Of a stretch of DNA of 64,000 nt, positions 1 through 10,387 are shown piece by piece. The notes under the pieces are model-generated. The model was given only the letters and a program-made list of their open reading frames with translations, was not told the origin of the DNA and ran no database searches. How positions within the stretch are numbered: position 1 is the stretch's first letter; every line of letters begins with the position of its first letter. The position numbers and the translations under genes were made by a program. Source of the DNA: Stachybotrys elegans (lineage: Eukaryota > Ascomycota > Sordariomycetes > Hypocreales > Stachybotryaceae); contig JAGPNK010000014.1 in the NCBI GenBank assembly GCA_020746835.1, positions 744,001 to 808,000 on the forward strand, read 5' to 3'.

Positions 1-123
1 GGTATACATGGAGCGCCCGATGCCGTGCGTGCGCGGGTTGCGCACCTCGATCTCGAGGAAGTTCTCGGGCGGGCCGTAGATCTCGTCGAAGCTCTGCTGC
101 CGCGTGTCGGGCATGGCCTGCAT
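1..123 (-). CDS. SNX3: Sorting nexin SNX3/Grd19-like, N-terminus only
   Basis: The minus strand opens with ATG at 123 and reads 41 codons to the window edge. The start includes [19 protein letters not shown] and then a stretch with [11 protein letters not shown], which is the conserved leader of fungal SNX3/Grd19. This small PX-domain protein binds PI3P on endosomes and helps retromer recycle cargo to the Golgi. Only the segment leading into the PX domain is present, so the lipid-binding residues cannot be checked. A second in-frame ATG lies three codons downstream; I chose the first. The family is recognised from this leader alone; the partial length limits certainty. Confidence 0.8.
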   Translation of the reverse strand, partial: MQAMPDTRQQSFDEIYGPPENFLEIEVRNPRTHGIGRSMYT

Positions 124-1253
124 GGCGGGCGAGGGTCGCGGGTGTGCGTCGTCCCGGAGGACGTCGCTTCTGTTCTGATTGTTTTCTTGTTTGTTCCGGC
201 AAATCGATTGTTCCCCCGAGGGCCTGCGGAGGCTGGGATCGGGTGTTACTGCGCTGGCAGTTTTGTCTTGGGGGTTGGGGGAGGGGCGCGCCCTTTGCGC
301 GGGAGGGTGAGGCTATCACGGTTCGTGTGCGTAGCTGCCAAGTCGGCTGGGCGTTTCCCCTCAGCACTCGATGACGTTGGTTTGTTTATTGGGGAGGGAT
401 GCTGTTTGTAGAGGAGAAGGCTTTTGTTCGGTCGCGTGGAGAGATGGGGCAAGGAAAGGATCAGGATAGGCGGGAGGGAGGGGGAAATTGACATGGACGA
501 TGGCCGCAGGTTTGGGCGGTCGGCTGGCTGGGTTTGGTGGGGTACTGGGTAAGGACTAGAGGTCTTTTTCGATTCCAGCAGCTTGTCCCAGGTGAGGTGA
601 AGCAGCCAAAGGCTTCGATGCTACTGCCTGTTTCGGAGCCGTGTGGGGCGCACCGGCGGATCGCTTCCGATCTATCCATTCTATACCACGGCTTCATGCC
701 ATTTTACTCTGGCTTCTCAGGCTGGCATACGATTGCTATATTCCTCACGAGCAAGAGAATGGCGCCGGGCTGTGGTGCCAGCTGTCCCGTGGCGTGTTGA
801 TGATGTCTTTATTACAATTGATCCGTCGAGCCTCTGTATATGCGCCAACTCCCGTCATCTTGATTTCTCCCAGCCCATCACCAATCCGCCTCTTGGGTAT
901 ATATACAAGCGAATATCCTCTTCAAAAGACCGCCTCCCTTGCGGAGAGCGGCAGGTCCATACCCGTTTCGTGCCCATCAGATGCGCCCACGCGCTCTAAT
1001 CAAAGTCTCACTCTCCTCTTCATCACACACGCATACCGTCTTCCAGGAGGCGCGTCTGCCGAAAAGCTGAAGCGAATGAGCTTTCGATTCACGAATAGCA
1101 ACCATATACGCCTCACCTTGTGGTCAATTTCTCTCGACGAGAAACTTCCTCTAGCGCGGGGCAGGCCATGGCAAGCCCCCGATGCCTCGACCGACTCATG
1201 TCGTACCCGGACTTGCGGCATGTGGTAAGGCGATTCATGGGCGGTGGAGAGGG
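124..1253. other. Intergenic spacer between SNX3 and PRP21
   Basis: About 1.1 kb holding the SNX3 upstream region and the PRP21 3' end, both genes being on the minus strand. Open frames here, the longest near 641-1228 on the plus strand, have no recognisable protein character. I see no RNA gene. Confidence 0.6.
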
Positions 1254-2901
1254 TTACTTGCCACTGGCGAACTTTTCGTGAATAGCGCGGATCTGGTCCT
1301 CGACATTCACGTTCTGCATGGGATTCTGCACTGCGTTCTTTGCTTCAGGTTGGCCGTCGGTGCTCTGAACAGCCGCTCTCTTCCTGCGCGCCAGTTCGTC
1401 CTCACTCATGGACTGCCCGGTAACGGGGTCAAAGACGTCGCTTCGTTGGCTGACCAGTCGCTTGAGGTTGTTGGCCACATCGGCCTGTGAGATGTTGGAT
1501 GTAGCATAGCGCTGTTCGGCCTTGGACTTCTGCTCCTTCCAGCTGGGGTCCAGGAGTTCGACTATCACAACATGTTAGCGGGCCTGCTTTCTTCTCCTTC
1601 ATGACCTGTGACTCACTTCTCATATGGGCTTCCAGCTCATTCATAGGAATCTGCTGCTTGCAGTTGGGGCAGAGTGCCATCTGGGTGCCTATCCGGTTGG
1701 CAGCCTTTTGCGCGGCACGCGGCACGTAATTCTCCTTGATCTTCATCGGAGCAATACCACCCCTGGCCTCGGACTGGGCCTGGTGCATCCGGGCTTGGGC
1801 CTCTGCCCTCTCCTGAATCCGGCGCTCCTCCTCCTCGTCCAGGGCAGACATTGGTGGGTGGCCATTAGCATGCGGCTGGTAGGCAGCAGGGTAGCTCGGC
1901 TGAATAGGCTGGTGAGGCGCATAGCCTGTGTGTACAGGGAGAGGATACGACGGCTGCGGCTGCCCATTGTATCCCATCTCCTCCTCGCCGGGGAATGCCT
2001 CTTCGAGTCGCAGGTTGGCGCTGATGGAGGCCTTGTTTCTGTCTTCGAGCGACGCGTATTGAAGGTCGGATAGGGTTGTCGGAGGGGGTAGGTTGCTGTT
2101 CTCATCGCTCTCGTCAAAGGTGATGGTCTCCACGACGACGAAATCTCCCCAGTCGATCCTGGCGAACTCGGCCTTCTTCTGCTCCTCTTCCTCTTCCTTC
2201 ATCTTCTTCTCCATCTCCTGGTACTTGGAGTACTCGGCTCGCTGCCTAGCTCGGTCCAGCACGCGGTACTTGTTCCTGACGTTCTCTTGCAGTCCAGCGA
2301 CGATTTCCTGCTGGAGCTTGCCGCCCTCGCCCCCTAGGCCGCTTGCTTTTAGCAGCATGGCGTACTGGCTGACGACATGCTGGAAGAAGTTGTGGAATGT
2401 GTGGTTGGACATGAGGAACTGGAACTGGGGGTTGCCGGCCTCGCGCTGGGCCAGCTGTGCCATCCACTGCCTGCCATTCTTGGCGGTAAACAGAGCCGTC
2501 AGTCGAATGACATCGAGATCCTTCTGGTTGATGCGCGGCATGCGCGCAGAGAACAGAAAGTCGGGGGGCTTCGGGGGGCCCTTGGGCTTCTCGACGACGG
2601 GCGCGACCGCCTCGCCGGCGCGACCAGCAGCAATGGCGGTACCGCGGCCGGACCTGATCTCGCTCAAGCGCCACTGGTAGAAGTCGTGGTAGGCATCGTT
2701 GGGGCTGAGGAAACTGAACTTGGGGTTGGAGCTCTCCTTGTCGCGAATTCGGTCCTCGAATACGTTTCCGTTGCGCGCGACGTAGCCGGCCGTCTTCTCG
2801 AGGATGTTACGGATCTCGCGCGGCGGAATGACGACACCGGTGGGCGGTTTCAGGTCGTCGAGCACGGCGGCCGCATCGCCGTTGGTCGCAGAAGCCGCCA
2901 T
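1254..2901 (-). CDS. PRP21: Splicing factor 3a subunit 1 (PRP21/SF3A1), SURP-domain protein
   Basis: Exons on the minus strand are 2901-1617 and 1561-1254, with a 55-bp intron (gtgagt...tag). The joined frame gives 530 aa. Residues about 28-80 and 120-175 are two SURP modules, each with the helix pattern around NPKFSFL and NPQFQFL. A charged coiled stretch follows (EMEKKMKEEEEEQKKAEF), then a proline-rich linker and the conserved C-terminal segment with CPNCKQQIP and HMRIELLDPSWKEQ, which the splice reconstitutes. In the U2 snRNP, SF3A1 tethers SF3A3/PRP9 through SURP2 and is needed for prespliceosome assembly. The start at 2901 gives MAASATNGD; the frame stays open upstream to 3012 but that leader looks like 5' UTR. 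Fungal forms lack the human C-terminal ubiquitin-like domain, as here. Confidence 0.9.
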
Positions 2902-4521
2902 TGACGCAGGTAGAGATTCCGTAGGCGGGATGCGCGGTGCGAGGCCTGGTTGAGAATGTCTTTTCACCAGCGTGTTGCCTCTGTCCAGAAATTTCCGGGT
3001 TCCAAAGCACATACGATGCAGCTAATAATGCAGTGTAACACCTAGCGGGTGGCTAGGCGACGGGTGGGGTTATTCCGGCTCCGGGCACTCTTAAGCATGC
3101 GACATTGTACTTACCTCATTCTTGTGCACCAGCTGCTGTATAGATGAGAATCATGTTAGTATTTATGTGAGGCATCGTAAATGAAACAGCAATGGAAATT
3201 ATCAGGATGACGTTCTTTCCCTACATATGAACTTCTAAATACCAAATCCGTAGCAATGGAGGTGGATAGAGACTACTGAGTATAACGCAAGCCACATCGT
3301 TGCTCCCCCTGAACCGGGAGACTGGTCATTTTCTGCAGCAACATATGTGATGTACTTGTGATCCTTGCGGTGCTACGGAGTACATCTTCGAGGGATCTCG
3401 AAAGGGTGTGATAAAGAAGGAGGAGGATTGTGTGGAATACGGAAAGATGCCACACAGTGGTGAGAAGCAAATGACCGTGGAAACAAACACCGACTTGGAA
3501 GGGTATTGTGTTTTACCCATTCTACGACACCGAGGTCTCGGCTGCTTGCCGTCGCTTCGGCTCTAGCATCCAGCATCATCCCTTGATGATACCGATAGCG
3601 CCCTTGCACTACGCACGACTAGGAGCTGTGGGGTGCCGAAAGCTGTATTATCTACAGGCTATCAAGAATTTAGACGGGAAACAAAAAGGGAGCTGGAACG
3701 GACCTGGTCGCTTTTGGTGGCCGATCATGGTGCGTGCGGCTGACCCGAGTACTCGGTACCTGTCCATCTCCAAGTTGCAGTCGTCGACGATCCCACCACT
3801 TTTGGCTTGCCCGGCCGCTTGCACAATAGGAAGCAGCTGCGAGGGGGCTGTCAGGAAGGAATAGACGTTCTAGAAAATGGCTTGACCATATTTATATTAT
3901 TTTCCCATCCAATTCAAGTCATTGAAGGCTGCTCGTTCTGCCTCGCCAGAGCTGACGAGGCACAGTACCATGCTTTACTCCTATGTACCTGGTACCGAGC
4001 ACCGCACCCGCAGCTGGGTCCAATGGGCAATGGGCAAAGGGAGACGCAGGGGAAGGGGCAGCGCAGGGGTTCTGATTCTGGACCAACTTAGCACACAATG
4101 ATCCACTGGCGCATCCATCCAGCCCGATGAGGCCACTGTAGCACCTTTTTTTTCCACGAGGATAACGGGCCCCTTAAAGCTACCTATCTGTACAGCCACA
4201 GGACAGGACACCTCGTCTGTCATCACCACCGCCTGCTCGTATTTCTGTTTCCCATTTCCCCCCTCCTCTTCCTCCTTCTCCTCTCACAGGCTGGGCGCTG
4301 CTGCAGATTGCCGGTGCCTTTCTTTTTTCATCTTCATACTTCTTAATGCAGCCTCTTTAATCGGTAGTCTTCTTCTTCGGCACTCTCTTTCAGCTCCTTG
4401 ACCCATCGCCCCTCTCCCTCCGTCCTTATTCTCGCATAGCTCGACTGTCGACAACCTGATCTGAGCATCCAGCTGATCGACCCGAAGCTTCCCCTGACCC
4501 CAACGGGGACCCTCTTCCATC
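2902..4521. other. Divergent promoter region between PRP21 and PMT1
   Basis: 1.6 kb between head-to-head genes. The part next to PMT1 (about 4240-4521) is C/T-rich on the plus strand, typical of fungal core promoters. A GTAAGT donor-like site on the minus strand near 3111 could belong to a PRP21 5'-UTR intron, but no acceptor is convincing. No gene is seen. Confidence 0.5.
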
Positions 4522-7500
4522 ATGGCGAGATCATCCTCCCAGAAGAAGGCTGCTCAGGCTCAGGCTCAGGCTCAGGCCCAGCAGCCTGTTCCCAGCGAGA
4601 AGCAGCATTCAGCTACCGCCGTCGTCGCTCCCGCCCTCGCATCCACATCCACCGCTGCTCCCCCCATTGCCGCTGCCAGCGCCAATGGCTGGCGCAATGT
4701 CCCATACAAGTCGGATGGAGTCGAGGACAATGACGTCTTCCTCCTTCCTTCGTCCGATTATCTCTGGGCGCTGGGCGTCACTGTCCTGGCCGCCGTCGTT
4801 CGAATCTTCCGCATCTACCAACCGACCAGCGTCGTCTTTGACGAGGTCCAGTAAGTAGACCGCATCCATTGTGCCTTGTCTTCGAATCTTTCCCGGTGGC
4901 TGATTCATTACTCTCTTCACAGCTTCGGTGGTTTCGCGACGAAATACATCAAGGGCAAGTTCTTCATGGACGTACACCCGCCCCTGGCCAAGATGCTCAT
5001 CGCCCTCACCGGCTGGCTCGCTGGTTTCGACGGCAGCTTCGATTTCAAGGATATTGGCAAGGACTATCTCGAGCCAGGCGTTCCCTACGTCGCCATGCGC
5101 ATGTTCCCTGCCATCTGCGGTGTCCTGGTCGCCCCTTTCATGTTCTTCACCCTCAAGGTTTTGGGATGCCGTACCACGACCGCTGTAATGGGCGCTGGTT
5201 TTATCGTCTTTGGTAAGTTCCATGCGACACTCGCACCCAGAACCCATGCTAACATGACGCAGAGAACGGACTCCTGACTCAGGCTCGATTGATCCTCCTC
5301 GACTCTCCCCTCGTCGCCGCGACCGCTTTCACAACCCTTGCCTTCAGCTGCTTCACCAATCAGCACGAACAAGGCCCTGAGAAGGCCTTCAAGCTCAGCT
5401 GGTGGTTCTGGCTGGCCATGACTGGTCTTGGTCTCGGTATCACCGCAAGCATCAAGTGGGTTGGTCTCTTCACCATTGCTTGGGTTGGAAGCTTGACCCT
5501 CCTCCAACTCTGGGTCCTGCTCGGCGACAACAAGAACGTGACTATGGTAAGCCAATCCTGCTTTACTCGCCCAAGTCTGCTTCCACTAACCTCCATATAG
5601 CGCATTTGGGCCAAGCACTTCACGGCGCGTGCCTTCTGCCTGATTGTCATTCCTCTTACCTTTTACATGGCCATGTTCGCTATTCACTTCCTCTGCCTGA
5701 GGAACCCCGGTGATGGCGATGGCTTCATGAGCTCCGAGTTCCAGGCCACCCTCAACAACAAGGGTATGAAATCTGTGGCTGCCGACGTCGTTCTTGGTAG
5801 CCGTGTCAGTATCCGTCACGTCAACACCCAGGGTGGCTACCTGCACTCGCACCCCCTTATGTACCCTACTGGAAGCAAGCAGCAACAGATTACCCTCTAC
5901 CCCCACAAGGATGAGAACAACGTCTGGCTGCTCGAGAACCAGACCCAGCCCCTCGGTATCGACGGCGAGCCCATCAACGGCACTTTTGCCTGGGACGCCC
6001 TTCCTGAGCCCCAGTTCGTCAAGGACGGCACCGTCCTCCGACTCTACCATCTGCCTACCCACCGCCGCCTGCACTCGCACGACGTCCGCCCTCCCATCAC
6101 TGAGGCTGACTGGCAGAACGAGGTGTCTGCTTATGGTTACGAAGGTTTCGAGGGTGATGCCAACGATTATTTCCGTGTAGAGATCGTCAAGAAGAGGTCC
6201 AAATCTGGTGTGGCCAGGGAGCGCGTCCGCACTATCGAGACCAAGTTCAGGCTAGTGCATGTCATGACTGGCTGCGTTCTCTTCTCCCACAAGGTCAAGC
6301 TCCCCGACTGGGCCTCGGAACAGCAGGAAGTGACGTGTGCCCGTGGTGGATCATTGCCCAACAGTCTTTGGTATGTCGAGTTCAACGAGCACCCACAGCT
6401 TGGACCCGATGTCGAGAAGGTCAACTACGAGCACCCAGGCTTCTTGGGCAAGTTCATCGAGCTTCACAAGGTCATGTGGAGGACCAACGCTGGCCTGACC
6501 GACTCTCACGCTTGGGATTCGCGTCCTGAGTCGTGGCCCGTCCTGCGCCGTGGCATCAACTTCTGGGGCAAGAACAACACTCAAATCTACCTCATCGGTA
6601 ACCCCATCATCTGGTGGTCGTCCACCCTGGCCCTCGGCATCTGGGTTGTCTTCAAGGGAATCGCCGTCCTTCGTTGGCAGCGCAGCTGCAACGACTATGC
6701 TAGCACCACCTTCAAGCGTTTCGACTATGAAGTGGGAACCTATGTTCTGGGATGGGCTCTTCACTACTTCCCCTTCTACCTCATGAAGCGTCAGCTTTTC
6801 CTCCACCACTACTTCCCGGCTCTGATCTTTGCCATTGTTGCCCTATGCCAGACTTTTGACTACGTTACTGCTCGTGTCCCTGGCATCGGTGTGCGCTCCA
6901 ACCCCGCTGTCAACCGAATTGCTGCTGTCGGCTTCCTGGTTGTCTCTGCTGCCGTCTTTATGCTCTTCGCCCCCCTTGCCTACGGCAACCCCTGGACCAA
7001 GGCCGAGTGCAAGCGTGTCAAGCTGTTCACCACGTGGGACTTTGACTGCAACACCTTTTTGGATGATGTGAGTTGAGATCAATGTACCGCGAGAGAAATT
7101 CATGCTTGCTAACACATTCTAGTACTCCAAGTACTCTAGCCTCTCTATGAGGTACGAGCCCGCCTCTTCCTCGGCCACCAGCACAGCAGTCGCTACACCT
7201 CAGAAGGCCTCTGCCGAGGTCCCCATTATCCCGAACGAGCAGCAGAAGCCCCTGGCCAAGGTCGCGGCCCCGCCCCCGCCCAAGGTGGAGGATGATGCCG
7301 CCATCTCGGGTGCCCCTGCTCCCCCGGAACCTAGAGTTCTCTCCAAGGAGGAGAAGGTTGAGTACCGCGATCAGTTCGGCAACCTGCTCAACGAGGAGCA
7401 GGTCAAGGAGCTCGAGGGCAAGGTCGAGTTCAAGACCAGGTACGAGACGAGGATGCGAGTTGTCGACGAGCAGGGCAACGAGCTGGCTGAGCCCGAGGGT

Positions 7501-7698
7501 GGCTGGCCCGCAGAGTACCAGGGCGGCGTGGCCCCTCCCCACCCCGACGTCGAGGGCGTCGACAAGGAGACGGTGCAGGCCGAGGATGTCCAGGTGCCCC
7601 AGGATGCCGATGCCAGCCGCGACGGCGAGAAGGAGGCGGAGCAGTCCAAGCCCAAGCCCGCCAGCGACGCTCAGGATGCTACCGTCCAGGAGCTGTAA
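4522..7698 (+). CDS. PMT1: Dolichyl-phosphate-mannose:protein O-mannosyltransferase, PMT1 subfamily
   Basis: Five exons: 4522-4850, 4923-5212, 5263-5546, 5601-7067 and 7123-7698, giving 981 aa. The splice at 4850/4923 rebuilds FDEVHFGGF, whose acidic pair is the catalytic signature in the first ER-lumenal loop, followed by DVHPPLAKM. Then come several membrane helices, a large lumenal part with three MIR-type motifs (about residues 300-520), and a hydrophobic C-terminal half. PMT proteins transfer mannose from dolichyl-phosphate-mannose to Ser/Thr of secretory proteins in the ER, and PMT1 works as a heterodimer with PMT2. FDEVHFGG rather than WDEAHFG points to the PMT1 class. The N-terminus has a Gln-Ala dipeptide run (codons 4553-4582). 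A hydrophilic, acidic tail of about 190 aa follows the last helix. The last intron has a clear branch site (gctaac) at 7108-7113. Confidence 0.93.
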
Positions 7699-8563
7699 TT
7701 TCACTCCACACACTCTCATGTCAAAACATCTAGCCAGATGACCATTTTCCTTTCTTACCTATTTCATGTGTATGTCTAAACGGGGGATCTAAAGGGGAAT
7801 AAAAGAAGAATTCAGACTAAACTTCACCCGCCCGCCTTGTTGACTTGACCTTGATACATGCGTTCCTCTCCTGAATAGACACCCTCAAACTCTACGGTAG
7901 ATGCTATTGACTTTTCAAGATATCCCTCGGTTACTTGTCGGAGGGCCGCATTGTTCATCACTTATATCTCGCTGGCAGGCAGGGGAACTAAAAGGCATCT
8001 CAACAAACCCAAGGTGGTATCACGTCTATTATAGTCGCTAGCGAATCGCAACTTTCGAACCTATACTGTCCCGGCCTCTCCTCTACCATATCATCCCTCA
8101 CCCATATTTTGCCCGAGTACCCAAACCAAAAAAAAGAATAGGACGTGCAATGCATACAACAAGCAGCTCCAACGCCGGCCGACCTAGGAGACAAAATCAA
8201 GAGAGGGAAAAGAATGTGGATGCGTTATAAAAGAAAAAGAAAAAGAAAAAAAGAAAAAAGAGTGGACCGTCTCCCTTTGCCCGTGTTGATGATGCAAATC
8301 CCTTTCCCACGCAAAGAGATGTAAGAGAATAATGAAATCAGATGCGCCATTCCCATACCCAGAGCCCGACGAAGAAGAAAAGCCGCTCTCTATATGTTTC
8401 TCCGTGTCTTTGCTTCGGTTGTCGTGCTGACGCGGGACCGGTTGCCGTGCGTTGGTGGTGATCGGATAGAATACAGAATATACATTATGGACCTGTGTTG
8501 TTTGACCAAACAAGGTGGTGTTGCGATAATCATAGTTCAGAACGTCAAGGGGGCGAGTTCAGA
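7699..8563. other. Convergent 3' spacer with A/G microsatellite
   Basis: Spacer between the tail-to-tail PMT1 and Sec2-like genes. It contains the PMT1 polyadenylation region and a purine-only A/G tract at about 8229-8261 built from AAAAAG-type units. No gene is seen. Confidence 0.6.
7798..7803 (+). terminator. AATAAA polyadenylation signal of PMT1
   Basis: A perfect AATAAA hexamer lies 100 nt after the PMT1 stop, a suitable place for the 3'-end signal. Fungi use this signal loosely, so this is suggestive only. Confidence 0.4.
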
Positions 8564-10387
8564 TCATTCCGATGGCGGGATGGTGATCGATAGGCGCTGG
8601 TTGCCGTCAGACTCAGGTGAGCTCTTACTGTCGAGAGATTGTGCCGAATTGCGTGGACTTCCAGACGTTTCCGTCTGCTGCGGTGGCGTCTGGGGCACTT
8701 TGGTAACGAGGCCGTCTTCAGCGGACTCCTCCAGGGCGCTGTCCGAAGATGGCACAGTTTTCTGCTTCACTTCCAACTGCTTCGTCTCTTGAATCGGCTC
8801 CATTGGCACCACCAGGTCGTTTCCGAGCCTGTTGTTGTCAGTGCTGGGACGCGGACTCCTGCTTGCTTCAGAGGGCACGGCAGTGTGGACAACAGGAACG
8901 ACGCCACCGCCGATGCGAGACCAGAACATCTGCTCCCTTAGGCGGACACTCTCCTCCCAAGCAGCCTTTTCATGATCCTCGTCATCAGCGCGCCAATGAC
9001 CATCCTTGACCATGCGCAGGAAGCCCAGAAACTCGCAAGTTGAGCGAACACGGGCAAGACAGTATCGGCACAGAGGGTAGCGCTGAGCCGAGTCGGTTTC
9101 ACTGATCCGGAAGCGGTGGTTTCGGAGGTAGAGCGCGTCCTTGCGAGACTCGCCGCAGAGGGAGCATGGTGAGAACTGGGGCTTAGCGATGGCGAAGATG
9201 GGCGTGTTGGTGGGGACGGGCTCGACGACGAGGGTGCCGTCGGCCACAGCGTTGGTGACGGATCTGCGGTTGAGCCAGGAGAGGCCGGGAGCGACGTCAA
9301 GACGCAGCGTAGGCTCCACGTCCTCGGCCAGGACACGCTTGAAGAAGCGAGTCTCGCGGAGGGCGGGCAGCGGTATCCCTGAAGCGGAGCCGACACTGAC
9401 TGTGGATGCGGGGGTGTTGGGAGAGTGTGGAGCGCTGCTCGCCGATGGTCCGCCGCCGGGCGAATTGGCCAGCGATGTCGACGAGGCGTTGGAGGGGTGA
9501 GCACTCGAGGTGGAACCGCCGAGAGCCAAGGAAAGGGCATTGAGACCGCCCATGGAGCCAGATGAGACACGGCTCCCAGACCGCTTTCTCGAGATACGGG
9601 CGAGGGTGACGAAGTCGGAGTAGGCGGCGATGTCGGTTCGCAAGACGGGCTGGATCAGGTACTGGAAACTGGTGGGGTGAGCGGCGGGGACGGACTCGAC
9701 GGTAGGCGAGGTGACGGCCCCGTCGTTGTCGACGTTGTCATCGTCAGCAGTGGTGTCGTGCCTGGAGAGGCCGGGAGAGGAGGGGACCGAGGTCTGAGCC
9801 TGCTCCTCCTGTTCGGTGGCCATATTCTCCATCACCTGCTTCAGCTCCGAGAGCTGCTCCTGCTGAGACTTGAGGAGGCTTTCCGAGTCGGCAAGCTGTG
9901 CTCTCAGCTGGTCATTTTTGCGCTGGATGAGGTCCTGCTCGGCCTGTGCTTCCTCCTTGGCCCGTACAACCATCTTGTTAGCTTCCTCGAAGAGGGCGGT
10001 GCTGAGACTCTCAAGCTCCTGCTCAATCTTCTTCTTCTCCTTTTCCGTGTCGAGGCGCTTGAGCTTCTCCTCAGCTACCAGAGCCTGGATGGCGCGCTTC
10101 TCGGCTTCGACGACGGAGCGGCGGACCCAGACGTCGCCAGCGAGCATCTCTCGCTGAGAGGCTACCTGTTCCTCCAGCTCCTTGTTGCGCTTCTGTGCGG
10201 ATTCCAGCTCATGGCGGGTGGCGGAAAGGGTATCGTCGAGGAAGGTCTGGTGGTTGATGGCGCTGATGAGCTTGGTGCTGAGTGTGGCAACCTCGTCGCT
10301 GAGGTCGGGGTGGTGACGAGGACTTGAGTCGCCGTCTTCGCTGTCCGAGGCCGAAGGGCGGTTCCGTGGGTCGGGGAGGGTGCTCAT
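8564..10387 (-). CDS. SEC2: Sec2-like Rab GTPase exchange factor (Rabin/Sec2 coiled-coil family)
   Basis: A single uninterrupted minus-strand frame encodes 607 aa. Residues about 28-195 form a long heptad-rich coiled coil. Its segment around residues 80-125 (GDVWVRRSVVEAEKRAIQAL, then LKRLDTEKEKKKIEQELESL) matches the Sec2p/Rabin8 exchange domain, which opens the nucleotide pocket of Sec4/Rab8 to drive post-Golgi vesicles to the plasma membrane. After a Ser-rich linker comes a second conserved part (FQYLIQPVLRTDIAAYSDFV at about 241) and two CxxC pairs (CSLC near 408, CRYC near 440) that look able to bind zinc. The rest of the C-terminus is disordered. The role in polarised hyphal secretion is inferred from the family. 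The ATG at 10387 is the first in frame. Confidence 0.8.
   Translation of the reverse strand: MSTLPDPRNRPSASDSEDGDSSPRHHPDLSDEVATLSTKLISAINHQTFLDDTLSATRHELESAQKRNKELEEQVASQREMLAGDVWVRRSVVEAEKRAIQALVAEEKLKRLDTEKEKKKIEQELESLSTALFEEANKMVVRAKEEAQAEQDLIQRKNDQLRAQLADSESLLKSQQEQLSELKQVMENMATEQEEQAQTSVPSSPGLSRHDTTADDDNVDNDGAVTSPTVESVPAAHPTSFQYLIQPVLRTDIAAYSDFVTLARISRKRSGSRVSSGSMGGLNALSLALGGSTSSAHPSNASSTSLANSPGGGPSASSAPHSPNTPASTVSVGSASGIPLPALRETRFFKRVLAEDVEPTLRLDVAPGLSWLNRRSVTNAVADGTLVVEPVPTNTPIFAIAKPQFSPCSLCGESRKDALYLRNHRFRISETDSAQRYPLCRYCLARVRSTCEFLGFLRMVKDGHWRADDEDHEKAAWEESVRLREQMFWSRIGGGVVPVVHTAVPSEASRSPRPSTDNNRLGNDLVVPMEPIQETKQLEVKQKTVPSSDSALEESAEDGLVTKVPQTPPQQTETSGSPRNSAQSLDSKSSPESDGNQRLSITIPPSE

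Noticed and set aside
641..1228. 195-codon plus-strand frame upstream of PRP21
   Set aside because: No family, no splice partners, random composition and long runs of Ser/Arg/Leu typical of non-coding DNA.
7027..7719. 230-codon frame antisense to the PMT1 C-terminus
   Set aside because: Leu/Gly-rich shadow with no domain; the sense strand carries the well-conserved PMT1 tail.
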